Shown here piece by piece: positions 47,333 to 55,963 of a stretch of 64,000 bases of DNA. Position 1 is the stretch's first letter. The number at the start of each line of letters is the position of its first letter. The translations under genes and the position numbers were made by a program. The notes below the pieces were generated by a model. It had not been told where the DNA came from and did no database searches. It worked only from the letters and a program-made list of their open reading frames with translations. Location: assembly GCA_964551445.1 (NCBI GenBank), contig CAZKCG010000002.1:124001-188000 (forward strand), read 5' to 3'. The DNA comes from DAOPXV01 sp964551445. Lineage in GTDB: Bacteria; Muiribacteriota; UBA9980.

Positions 47333-48253
47333 TTACTGCCGGTCTTCGTTTCCGGAGGCCGGCGGCGGTTCGATAAGATACAGCGCTTTTTCTATTTCCT
47401 CTTTTTGTTTTTTCAGCGACTCTATTTCAGTGTCAGCATATTCACGGGCTTTTTTTGCCTGCCTGAAGCGGCGCCTGGTAGTGGTCTGATACGGGTCTTC
47501 GGGGTCGGAAGCGGTCTCGTTCGGCGTATCGCGCCAGTCCCTCTGAAAATCGGTGTTTTTTGTCCAGTCGTTCTTTGCCATGCGTTCGGAGTTTTTAAGT
47601 TTTGAAAGTTCTTCCGCCTTTGCGGCTAACTTTTCATCGATCTCGCTTATTTTTCCTTTTAATTCGGCTATTTTCGCGTCATTGATCTTTTTAAATTCCT
47701 CGTAGGCATTTTTCACAACCGGTTTCACGACCGGAGCGGCCGGCGCGGGTTCGACCGGATCTATCGCCGGAGAATTTTCTGTCTTATAAAGTTCCAGCTC
47801 GCGGTTGAGGCTTTCAAGTTTTTTCGTTATGTCGTCCAGGACGTCTTTTTCAACGCTGGTTTTCAGCGCCAGCTTGTAATTTTCAACTGCTTTTTCAATT
47901 TTTCCGGTGAGGTCGTATAAATGAGCGAGCTTATAATATACGGCTACGTCGCAGATGTTCACCGCGTCTTCTTCGTATTTTTTTATCAGCATTTCGCAAA
48001 GCCCGGAATCATTCTTCAAAAGAAGGGACTGATCTGAAACCAGCGCCGACTCGAACTTTTTGATGGCGTCTTCTTTTTCGCCATTTTTCAGGCTTTCAAG
48101 GGCCGCGTCGAAGAGCCTGCCCGCAGAATTTTTTTCAACCACTTCGAAAAACAGAGGTTTTCCGACGGCGGCGAAAGCATTGCCAAGAGCCATTAAAACA
48201 ATAATTATAATAAGTGCTCCAGCATTCCTTCGAATTTTTTCGAAATTCATCAT
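47333..48253 (-). CDS. Membrane-anchored TPR protein with coiled coil
   Basis: 306 residues. The N-terminal helix ('ALIIIIVLMALGNAFAA', ~13-30) may be a signal anchor or cleaved signal (AFA). TPR-like helices follow at ~45-145 ('AKLYDLTGKIEKAVENYKLA' style, here 'LAHLYDLTGKIEKAVENYK'). A Pro-rich hinge (~170-185) leads to a coiled coil ('EELSKLKNSERMAKNDW', ~195-225) and a charged tail. GGAGG lies upstream of two adjacent Met codons (48253 and 48250). It is probably a periplasmic or membrane-associated scaffold. No enzyme motif is present and the neighbours give no clear clue. Confidence 0.65.
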   Translation of the reverse strand: MMNFEKIRRNAGALIIIIVLMALGNAFAAVGKPLFFEVVEKNSAGRLFDAALESLKNGEKEDAIKKFESALVSDQSLLLKNDSGLCEMLIKKYEEDAVNICDVAVYYKLAHLYDLTGKIEKAVENYKLALKTSVEKDVLDDITKKLESLNRELELYKTENSPAIDPVEPAPAAPVVKPVVKNAYEEFKKINDAKIAELKGKISEIDEKLAAKAEELSKLKNSERMAKNDWTKNTDFQRDWRDTPNETASDPEDPYQTTTRRRFRQAKKAREYADTEIESLKKQKEEIEKALYLIEPPPASGNEDRQ

Positions 48254-48351
48254 ATTACCGTTCCTCCATTTTTATGGCGCCATCATATCGGACGCATATA
48301 AATTGTTTTAGGTTCTTACTTAAATCGTGCGGGTAAAATTGGTTCGTTTTA

Positions 48352-48503
48352 AGTTGAGAGTTAAGAGTGGCGAGTGTAGAACTAAAGGATTTTTTGACAA
48401 TGAATACGGTCTATTCCGTCTTTCAAGCAATATTTTATTTGTAAAGGCTCGCGAAGCGAGCGAATCCACACATCTCCACTTTCCACTCCCCATTCTCCAC
48501 TCT
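48352..48503. repeat. Imperfect inverted, purine/pyrimidine-biased repeat region
   Basis: The 309-bp gap between the TPR gene and the aminopeptidase gene holds a purine-rich arm (48352-48381, GAGAGTTAAGAGTGG) and a pyrimidine-rich arm (48466-48503, CCATTCTCCACTCTT) in inverted relation. A perfect GCTCGC-GAA-GCGAGC hairpin (48447-48461) lies between them. It resembles degenerate non-coding repeats found between genes in large genomes. No gene is seen here. Confidence 0.4.
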
Positions 48504-48562
48504 TCGTTATGCGCTATAGAGCGTCGAAGCGAAACACGCGATGAGATAGAGAAAAGGGCCCG

Positions 48563-50671
48563 TCAGTATTTCAAGCCGTCAAGCGGTACGTTGAGTTCTT
48601 CCGTTCCAGCCAGCACGAACCGGCCGCGAACGATGATATCGGTTTCAATATTGCCGTTGCCTGTATCAGCCCCGTTCTTGTTTTTACTTTTATTATGTTT
48701 AGTTTCAACTTTATCCGTATCCGGTTTTCCGACCGCTCTTATGAATTTTATCGATTCGTAAGGAAGCGTTATGTCCACGTGAACATTAGTGTAAGCTTTG
48801 TTTCCGCCCTCGTGTCTTAACGCGGTACGGTCGTTCTCGCGCGCGGTCACTTCTTTTTTATTGATCTGGTTATAGATGGGGATCTCTTCGACGTGGCAGT
48901 AGCATGTGTCGCCTATCGCGAAGTGCGGCCCCATTTTTTCGGCTATCAATATAGGAAGTTTCTTTTCAATTCCGAATTTTTTAGCCGCGGCGTAGGCCAG
49001 CGTATTCGTTCCTATCGCAAATTCGCCTATCGGAAGCTTTTCTTTCAGCGAGAAAAGATTTTCTTCGATATATTTTTTATTCTGCTTCGCATCATCGAAG
49101 TTTTTGCATGAATAATCCGTCACGCAGCCGTCTTTGAATTTCAGGACCAGGTCCTTGTAATTGAATCCGTCGAGATAGGTCTCTTCTATATGCAGCGTTC
49201 CGAATGTTCCTTTAAGTTCGGGCGTCGTGAAAACTTCGCCGACGGGTATGTTCACGTCCGCGCCGCAATTATAAAAATTGGTCTCTTTTTCGGGGTTTTT
49301 GATCTCCGGCATTTTAACCGTTATGTCCGTCCTGTTGGTTCCCGACCCTTTGATATGGACATGGCCGGCGCGGTCGAGAGCGTCTATGATCCTCTGCTGG
49401 ATCAGGATATATTTTCTGGTGTCGAGAGTGTTTATCTTTAATACCTCAAGAAATATTTCTTCGAAATCATGCCCGATATCCGGAGTAGGAAAGCGGATCG
49501 CGGTGAAGCTCGTGTTCGCGTCCGGCACGAATTTTGAAAAAAGGTTCAAGACTTCGTTCATATATTGATTATAAAATTTCCGTCCGGTTTTATCGAGCGA
49601 GTAACATTCTTTTTTTTCGGCCGGCGAAAAAGGTTCCTCGCCGAATGTTCCGACTCGAGCCTGGCCGCTGTATCGGGATATCTCCGGCATCATTTTTTTA
49701 AACGCTTTTTCATAGGACGCGACGGATGCGGCGACGTATTTCGCCGATAAAAAGGGCTTCTTGTCATATCTGTGATCGTAGTCGCACTGGCTGTTCGCGT
49801 CGGTCGAGCCCATGTAGTTTATGATGCACTTAAATCCGCGCCGTTTAAATTCCTTCATCAGTTCCGCTATCACTCTTTCGTAACCCGCGCTCGGAATTAT
49901 TTTCACGCCGTCGCGCCCGCTCCTGTCTTTATTTTCAGTCTCGAATCCTTCGATATATGCAGCGGCTATGTGTTTCGCGAGGCGCTTTATTTCCGCCGCG
50001 CCGAGACGGTTGATGAATTCAGCCGTCATTATCTCATTCATGCCGATAGGGCAACCGTATCTGAAAAGATACCTCAGATCTTTATCAGACGCTGAATTTA
50101 TGATATCCTTATAAAAAGAAAAACCAGGATCATATCTTTCGCGGATATATTCAAGCCTTTTTTCATTCATGTCGTCAAGGTCAATCGCGGTCACTATTTT
50201 TTCCATGTCTTTTCCGTTTATTTTTTTTGCGCTTTCGATATATTCGCAAAATCTTATGAAGATCGAGGCGCACTCAAGGATGCGGTTTTTTCTGTGAAGA
50301 TAGGCATGATCGATCAAATTTCTCAGCGCGTAATAAAAATACGATATGAGGCGGCCGTTTTCGAGTCCGAAAATTTTCACGCAAAAAGCCGGGTCGGCGT
50401 AACTTTTCGAATAATTTTGCGGACGCAGTTCGAGATAGAGCGAATTATTCTCGACCAGAAGCGACTCGAAACGGGTCGTTTTGAAATAATTATCATCGAG
50501 CTTTTTTTCGAGCTCGATCATTTTTAAAATGAAGCCGGCGGCGTGTCCGATGAACGAATAGTAATCCCTTTTCGGCCCCGTTTTATTTTCCGCGGCGTCT
50601 AATATCCGCTTTATAGTTTTAACGATTTCGTCTATTTTTAAAGCATTCCCGGGCGTCTTTCCGTTTTTCAT
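48563..50671 (-). CDS. M29-family aminopeptidase with long N-terminal extension
   Basis: 702 residues. The C-terminal ~400 residues match M29 (aminopeptidase T/AmpS) metallopeptidases. The metal-ligand motifs appear in order: 'PVGEVFTTP' (first Glu), 'IGEFAIGTN' (second Glu), 'KMGPHFAIG' (His), and 'NVHVDITL' (His-x-Asp). The 'GSGTNRTDITVKM' segment before them is also typical. The enzyme would remove N-terminal residues from peptides in the cytoplasm using a two-metal site. Usual M29 proteins are about 410 residues; the ~290-residue N-terminal extension here is helical and unrecognised. ATG 50671 has GGAG 7 bases upstream and a strong promoter 47 bp away. No signal peptide. It may process peptides, but no link to the NRPS is shown. 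Confidence 0.85.
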   Translation of the reverse strand: MKNGKTPGNALKIDEIVKTIKRILDAAENKTGPKRDYYSFIGHAAGFILKMIELEKKLDDNYFKTTRFESLLVENNSLYLELRPQNYSKSYADPAFCVKIFGLENGRLISYFYYALRNLIDHAYLHRKNRILECASIFIRFCEYIESAKKINGKDMEKIVTAIDLDDMNEKRLEYIRERYDPGFSFYKDIINSASDKDLRYLFRYGCPIGMNEIMTAEFINRLGAAEIKRLAKHIAAAYIEGFETENKDRSGRDGVKIIPSAGYERVIAELMKEFKRRGFKCIINYMGSTDANSQCDYDHRYDKKPFLSAKYVAASVASYEKAFKKMMPEISRYSGQARVGTFGEEPFSPAEKKECYSLDKTGRKFYNQYMNEVLNLFSKFVPDANTSFTAIRFPTPDIGHDFEEIFLEVLKINTLDTRKYILIQQRIIDALDRAGHVHIKGSGTNRTDITVKMPEIKNPEKETNFYNCGADVNIPVGEVFTTPELKGTFGTLHIEETYLDGFNYKDLVLKFKDGCVTDYSCKNFDDAKQNKKYIEENLFSLKEKLPIGEFAIGTNTLAYAAAKKFGIEKKLPILIAEKMGPHFAIGDTCYCHVEEIPIYNQINKKEVTARENDRTALRHEGGNKAYTNVHVDITLPYESIKFIRAVGKPDTDKVETKHNKSKNKNGADTGNGNIETDIIVRGRFVLAGTEELNVPLDGLKY

Positions 50672-50717
50672 TTTGACTCCGTTCGATTAAAATTTTATTC
50701 ACTGTTTTTATGAGCTG

Positions 50718-50746
50718 ATTATAACATATATAACGATTTTTTTCAA
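50718..50746 (-). promoter_or_regulatory. Promoter of the M29 aminopeptidase gene
   Basis: Minus strand TTGAAA (50746-50741), 17-bp spacer, TATAAT (50723-50718), 46 bp before the ATG. Its -35 box lies one base from the -35 box of the divergent FHA-gene promoter. Confidence 0.75.
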
Positions 50747-50747
50747 T

Positions 50748-50776
50748 TTGACAATCGGTCCGGTTTTGTTTATAAT
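50748..50776 (+). promoter_or_regulatory. Perfect-consensus promoter of the FHA-GAF gene
   Basis: TTGACA (50748-50753), 17-bp spacer, TATAAT (50771-50776), exact sigma-70 consensus with the best spacing, about 38 bp before the ATG at 50815. Confidence 0.85.
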
Positions 50777-50814
50777 GTGAGATCGCGTTTATTTAACAAC
50801 AAGGAGAGCCGCCA

Positions 50815-52446
50815 ATGCCAAAACTCTTCATCGACGATTCATCCGAAAAATATAACCTGGATATCACAAAGGACGAGCTTATAATAGGGCGCGTCACCGA
50901 ATGCGACATCCTTCTTAAAAGCCAGTCCGTTTCGCGGAAACATACCAGGATATTCAAGGAAGGCCCTTTTTATTTCGTGGAGGACCTCGGTTCGACCAAC
51001 GGCACCTTCGTCAACGGGAAAAAGATCGAGATCAAAACGCCGATCATGCATAAGGATGTCGTCGGGGTCGGAATGGGCAAACTTGAATTCATAGATGAAG
51101 AAGGCATAATGCTCGAGGAAGCGGCCGACCGCCTTGTGAGCGGATTCCAGAATTTTGGCGAAAGGTCCCAGGCCATCCAGCCGCCTGAAGATGTTATAAG
51201 CGAGCTTTTGACGGGGATCGGCGCCGCGCGTGAAAAGCTGGACGCGCTCAACTCGAAGATCCCCGATTCCTCGGCTGGAACGAAAGCTCTTAAACAGGCT
51301 CTTTCTTCGATAGCAGAAGATATAAATATTCTTTCCGGCCGTCATCAGGGCTATATATCGGCTTTGAAATGCCTGAACGGCGGAACGGACCAGGCCGTTC
51401 CTGCGGGCATCGCGCCTCAGGCGCCCGCGGGTCTTGCGGCTAACAACGCTACGCAGGCCGCGCACGGAAAACTTCCCGAAAATTATTTATTCGCGCTCGG
51501 CGAGATCGGAAAACTCATAGCCGGCGTGGACGATTACAGAAAGGCCAGCGGATTCATATTGAACGTGGCGATGAAGCTTCTCGATACCAACCGCGGCTTC
51601 ATCGTTATCAAGGATCCGATGATAGGGTCCATCGTCCCGCTCGTTTCAAAGATACATAACAGCGAGATCAACGAGGGAACGCCTTCCATGATAGTCGCTA
51701 AATTCGTCATAAACAGTCAGCAGCCGGTTCTGGTCGACGATCCGATGCTGGACGAGCGCTTTATGAGCATGTCGGAGAGCATCATAAGCGGCGTCATAAA
51801 ATCCGTCATATGCGCGCCTCTTGCGAAAAAAGGGATCTGCCTCGGCGCAATATATCTGGATAACACCGTTTCCAAAAAGAATTTCAACGCCGACGACCGG
51901 GATTTCGTGGTCAAGCTCGCCGACGCCATAAGCGGCATGCTCGAGAAGCACGGCCTTTTCGGAGAACTTCTCGACGAATACGACGACATAAAATCGAAGA
52001 ATGCCAGGATCGACTATTATTTAAACCTGCTCGGCGAGCTTTCTTCCAGGTTCGAGGCCGAGGCTATGGCGTCTGACGCCGATATCGAGAGGATAAAGGC
52101 CGCGATCCAGAAGACAGGGAGAAGCCCTCTTCAGTGCTTCATAGAAGAAAAAATATGCGATTTCTCCCGCGTGGAGGAATTCATGGCTTTTTACAGGATC
52201 AAAAAAACCGACCTGAAAAGGCTGCGCCCCGATCCGGAGAATCTTCTCGGGATCCCTAAGGACTACGCTTACGCGAGGCTGGTCGTGCCGTTCGACATAA
52301 TGCGCGCCACGAAGGAAATGTCGCTTGCGATGCTCGATCCGCTCGATCGTTTCACTCAGGACGAAATAACCGCCCAGACGGGCTTTACTGTAAAGCCGCT
52401 TCTGTGCGATAAGAAGGATATAGTCGAATATCTCGATAAAATATAG
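50815..52446 (+). CDS. FHA-GAF-MshEN signalling protein
   Basis: 543 residues. The FHA domain occupies ~1-95 with its phosphothreonine-binding pattern intact: 'IIGRVTECDI' (Gly-Arg), 'SVSRKHTRI' (Ser-Arg-x-His) and 'STNGTFVNG' (Asn). A helical/Ala-Pro linker (~100-220) leads to a GAF domain (~235-385, 'GEIGKLIAGVDD', 'FIVIKDPMIGSIVPLVS', 'VICAPLAKKGICLGAIYLDN'). The C-terminal ~100 residues ('LGIPKDYAYARLVVPFDI', 'LAMLDPLDRF') are an MshEN-type domain as in PilB/GspE N-termini, some of which bind cyclic di-GMP. GGAGAG precedes the ATG. FHA proteins read Ser/Thr kinase output, so the two kinases at 3.8-14 kb are plausible partners. No catalytic domain is present, so it should act as a sensor or adaptor. 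Confidence 0.8.
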   Translation: MPKLFIDDSSEKYNLDITKDELIIGRVTECDILLKSQSVSRKHTRIFKEGPFYFVEDLGSTNGTFVNGKKIEIKTPIMHKDVVGVGMGKLEFIDEEGIMLEEAADRLVSGFQNFGERSQAIQPPEDVISELLTGIGAAREKLDALNSKIPDSSAGTKALKQALSSIAEDINILSGRHQGYISALKCLNGGTDQAVPAGIAPQAPAGLAANNATQAAHGKLPENYLFALGEIGKLIAGVDDYRKASGFILNVAMKLLDTNRGFIVIKDPMIGSIVPLVSKIHNSEINEGTPSMIVAKFVINSQQPVLVDDPMLDERFMSMSESIISGVIKSVICAPLAKKGICLGAIYLDNTVSKKNFNADDRDFVVKLADAISGMLEKHGLFGELLDEYDDIKSKNARIDYYLNLLGELSSRFEAEAMASDADIERIKAAIQKTGRSPLQCFIEEKICDFSRVEEFMAFYRIKKTDLKRLRPDPENLLGIPKDYAYARLVVPFDIMRATKEMSLAMLDPLDRFTQDEITAQTGFTVKPLLCDKKDIVEYLDKI

Positions 52447-52458
52447 GCCCGCGCTTTT

Positions 52459-54626
52459 TTAAAGCAGGTCGTGTTTTTTCATCAGGCGCCACAGCTGCAC
52501 GCGGTTGATGCCGAGATATTCCGCGGTTTTATTGCGGCTGTAATGATTCTTTTTCAGCGCGTCAACGAGCGTTTTTATTTCGGACGAATCTTTGATTGTA
52601 TCGATGAGCCTTACCTTGCCCGTTTTTTTAAAACCTTTTACTGGTTTGATCTTCACTCTGTATTCTTCGGACAGATGTTCCATTTTTAAAACGCCGCCGC
52701 CGCAGAAGATATATGCGTGTTCCAGCATGTTATATAATTCCCTGACGTTTCCCGGGTATTCGTAAGAGAGAAGGAACTTGTGTATATCACGCTCGATCTT
52801 AACGATATTCCTGGAGTATTTGTGGTTGAAGTCCTTCATGAAGCGCTCTATCAGAAGCTCTATGTCGTCTAACCTTTCATTNNNNNNNNNNNNNNNNNNN
52901 NNNNNNNNNNNNNNNNNNNNNNNNNNNNNNNNNNNNNNNNNNNNNNNNNNNNNNNNNNNNNNNNNNNNNNNNNNNNNNNNNTTAAAAGGCTGTCCAGATC
53001 GCGGTTCGTCGCGGCTATTATCCTTACGTCGGATTTTTTCACGATGTTTCCGCCCAGCGGCTCGTAGGTCTTGTTCTCGATGAAATTAAGAAGTTTGACC
53101 TGCGTCGAAAGCGTCAGGTCGCCGACCTCGTCAAGTAATATCACGCCTCCGTCCGCAATTTCGAATTTTCCCGGCTTGTCTTTTTTCGCGTCGGTAAAGG
53201 CGCCCTGGACGTATCCGAAAAGTTCCGATTCAAGCAATGTTTCGGGCAGCGATCCGCAGTTTATTATATGGAACGGCCTGCCGCCGCGCGGGGAAAGTTC
53301 GTGTATGGTTTTAGCGATGAGACTTTTTCCGGTCCCGGAAGGGCCTTCGATAAGCACGTTGCAGTCGCTCTGGGCGACGGTCGGAAGTATGCTTATTATT
53401 TTTTTCATCTGAGCGCTCTGTCCGACTATGTCGTGGAAAGTGTTTTTGTCGAGAAGCCTTTTTTTAGTGAAGCTGACCTCGTCTTCCATGAATTTGCGTT
53501 CCGATATGTCCGACAGCGTTCCGATCATTCTGGCGGGTTTTCCATCCGGCGTGGTTTCGGTGATCTTGCCTCTGGATAAGAACCATTTATATATCTTGTT
53601 CGCGCACATTATCCTGTGCTCGCATGAAAATTGGGGAGTTTCACCTTTAAGGTGGCTCTGAAGCCTGGCTTCGACCAGGCTCCGGTCGTCGGGATGGATC
53701 CTGTTCATCCAGCTGCCGAGGCCTTTTGCGGCGTCCTTATCACGGAATTCCGTAAGCAGTTTCCAGTGTTCCGAATAGAACACCCGGTTCGCGGTCACGT
53801 TCCAGTCCCATACGCCGTCGCCGCTGCCTTCAAGAGCGAAGCGCCATCTTTCCTGGCTTTCATGAAGGGCCTCCTCGAGTTTTTTATGTTCGGTTATGTC
53901 GGTATGTATTCCTACAAGCGCCATTATTGCGCCCGTTTCATCTTTAAGCGACGCGACTATGATGTGAGCCGGAAACGCCGTCTTGTCTTTTCGGGGGCAC
54001 ATCGTTTCAAATTCCATGTAACCCGAGGTTTGAAGCTGCTCGAATAATTCCTGGTCACGGTTTTTCATATCTTCGGTGAGCCGGATATCGACGAGGTTTT
54101 TTCCGAGGATCTCTTCTTTTTTCCACTGAAAAAGGGTTTCCATATGCTTGTTCCAGTAGATATAATTTCCTTTGTAGTCTGTGGCGCCTATCGCGCAATT
54201 TATATTCTCTAGCAGGAACGCCTGGAAGCGGATCTGTTCCTCGATGTTTTTCTGGTTGGAAATATTTTCGATCATTACCGCCAGCAATTCTTCCTGCGGC
54301 ATGAAAGCCTCTATTTTATAATATTTTCCGCTTTCGTGCGAGCCGGTCTCGAATTCAACCGAGCCGCCGGTTTTGATCACTCTGTCCATTTTTTTGATCC
54401 ATTCGATGCTGGAGTCGGGCCATATTTCGCCGGCGAATTTTCCGATGATTTCACTTTTTTTCGTTTGCGCTAATTTTTCAAAGGCGGGGTTCGCTCCCAC
54501 GACTTTATAATTTTCGGCTTTATTGGGTTTATCTTCGGTCAGTTCCAATAAAAGGAAGCTTTTCGACATATTGGCAAAGTTTTTGGACAGGATATCGAGA
54601 AGGTCGGCGTGATATTTTTTTGACAT
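52459..54626 (-). CDS. PAS-sensing sigma-54-dependent transcription activator (interrupted by assembly gap)
   Basis: One gene split by the N run. Three PAS domains (residues ~15-125, 130-250, 260-375) precede a sigma-54 AAA+ domain with Walker A 'GPSGTGKS' (~427), 'ESELFGYVQGAFTDA' and Walker B 'GGVILLDEVGDL'. After the gap the frame resumes with 'NERLDDIELLIERF', 'YEYPGNVRELYNMLEHA' and a Fis-type HTH ('NKTAEYLGINRVQLWRLMKK') ending at 52459. The sigma-54-contact loop reads GAFTDA rather than GAFTGA. By comparison with NtrC-type proteins about 23 residues (~70 bp) are missing, including the GRFREDLYYRL-type segment. No kinase or receiver domain is present, so activity is probably set by ligand or redox signals at the PAS domains. 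The start at 54626 has AAGGTGA upstream. It lies next to the ThiF locus, a likely target. Confidence 0.85.
52882..52981. other. Assembly gap (100 N)
   Basis: Exactly 100 N, the conventional size for a scaffold join of unknown length. It falls inside the sigma-54 activator gene and makes the reading frame appear broken, although both sides encode consecutive parts of the same domain. Confidence 0.98.
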
Positions 54627-54710
54627 TGTTTCACCTTTTCAGCATTTTGTTATGGTTAAATTCGTGAAAAATCAACTATCCCGTGGAAAACAAGAAATTG
54701 TGTTGCTATA

Positions 54711-54827
54711 TGTTACACCAAACTGCCAAAAATTTCAATATGGTAACACGACTTTTATTTTATTCTTTTGTTTTGGCATATTTTGTGGATAAAACCGATC
54801 GTTGAAAAATATGGTGTTTTTGTAACA
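54711..54827. promoter_or_regulatory. TGTTACA/TGTAACA motif cluster upstream of the ThiF gene
   Basis: TGTTACA at 54711-54717, GTAACA at 54743-54748 (inverted relative to the first, 26 bp between the six-base halves) and TGTAACA at 54821-54827. All lie in the 337-bp gap between the divergent sigma-54 activator and ThiF genes. The same words appear four times in the next control region (57470-57626). A shared DNA-binding regulator is a reasonable guess. No convincing -24/-12 sigma-54 promoter was found in this gap. Confidence 0.4.
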
Positions 54828-54963
54828 AACGCTTTCCTGCATTGATTATTCGCGTGGCCGCCCCGGCAATATCCTTGAATTCCTTGGATTTTTTTGAAAA
54901 AATTTTGTTGGAATGAAATTTGCCATGGACAGGGGCATACGAAAAAACACAGGAGGGAAAGTT

Positions 54964-55896
54964 ATGACAGTAAAGGGAAATGACGGTTCCATCAACCGCG
55001 GCGAAAGCACCGACGGCCTTTTCAAGGCATGCTTTAAAAGAAACATAGGCATTTTCACGCCTGAAATGCAGCAGGTGCTGTTAAATTCGACGGTAGCGAT
55101 AGCGGGCGTTGGCGGCGTGGGCGGGCATACCGCCGAAAATCTCGCCAGATGCGGCATCGGGAGTCTCGTCATCGCGGACATCGAGCCTTTCGAACATTCC
55201 AACATCAACAGACAGAACGGGGCCGCCTTGAGCACTATCGGCATGGCCAAGGTCGACGTCATCGAAGCGCGGATCAAAGATATCAATCCGTCCTGCCGCG
55301 TGACGAAATTTTCCGGCGGCGTAAATTCCGGAAACCTTCAGGCGTTCCTTGCGGACGCCAACGTCGTCATAGACGCGATCGACTACTGCGCGCCGTTTGA
55401 TAAACTCGAGCTTTACAGGCGTTCCAGACAGAAGGGGTTGTTCGTCATTACCGCTCCCGCCACTGGCCTGGGAACGCTTTTAATGTGTTTCGACCCCGAT
55501 GGAACGACGGTCGAAGAGGCGTTCGCCTATCCGGAGAGCGCCGAGGAGATAGCTAAACATAAGATCCCTATCGAGCGTCTTATGGGGTGCGTCCTGGATT
55601 ATCTGCCGGCGGCCTATTACGAGGTAATGAAATCCGGCTCGCCCTATATTTCAACCAATTCCACTTCATGCACTCTTTGCGGTTCGATACTAGCGTCGGA
55701 ATCGATGAAGCTGATCTTTTTGAACGACCGCGAAAACAATCCGGAAAGATATGCGCACATCGGCGAAATGCCCCTGGTTAAGGTCCCGAACTGCCGGCGC
55801 ATAGATCTTTTCAACTATAACAATGACGGCATTATCAACATTATCACGGGAAAATACGCGCCTGAAAAATCCTTCGGCGCAAAGGCCGGGATGTAG
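54964..55896 (+). CDS. ThiF/E1-like adenylyltransferase
   Basis: 310 residues of the ThiF/MoeB/HesA superfamily, which activates a carboxylate (classically the C-terminus of a ubiquitin-like protein) as an adenylate. The nucleotide site is 'AIAGVGGVGGHTAENLARCG' (~45), with 'IADIEPFEHSNINRQ' (Asp plus the Arg that contacts ATP) after it and 'IDAIDYCAPFDK' further on. A single CxxC ('CTLCG', ~236) is seen instead of the usual two zinc pairs. The ATG at 54964 has AGGAGGG 7 bases upstream; an earlier ATG at 54913 has none. No ubiquitin-like or ThiS-like partner is visible. It is followed 67 bp later by a methyltransferase-acyltransferase fusion, and the pair may form a small modification or signal-synthesis pathway. 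Confidence 0.85.
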   Translation: MTVKGNDGSINRGESTDGLFKACFKRNIGIFTPEMQQVLLNSTVAIAGVGGVGGHTAENLARCGIGSLVIADIEPFEHSNINRQNGAALSTIGMAKVDVIEARIKDINPSCRVTKFSGGVNSGNLQAFLADANVVIDAIDYCAPFDKLELYRRSRQKGLFVITAPATGLGTLLMCFDPDGTTVEEAFAYPESAEEIAKHKIPIERLMGCVLDYLPAAYYEVMKSGSPYISTNSTSCTLCGSILASESMKLIFLNDRENNPERYAHIGEMPLVKVPNCRRIDLFNYNNDGIINIITGKYAPEKSFGAKAGM

Positions 55897-55963
55897 AGGC
55901 CAGAACTCGAAATAGTAAAATGGTTAAAACGAACCAATAAAAATTTTTGGAGGTATAGTAATA

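Noticed and set aside
54771..54800. Possible sigma-54 promoter (TTTTGGCATATTTTGTGG)
   Set aside because: TTGGCA is present but there is no GC at the -12 position with correct spacing.
48338..55938. 15-base word ATTGGTTCGTTTTAA at about 48338 and inverted at 55924-55938
   Set aside because: Only two copies, AT-rich and no other similarity around them; could be chance.
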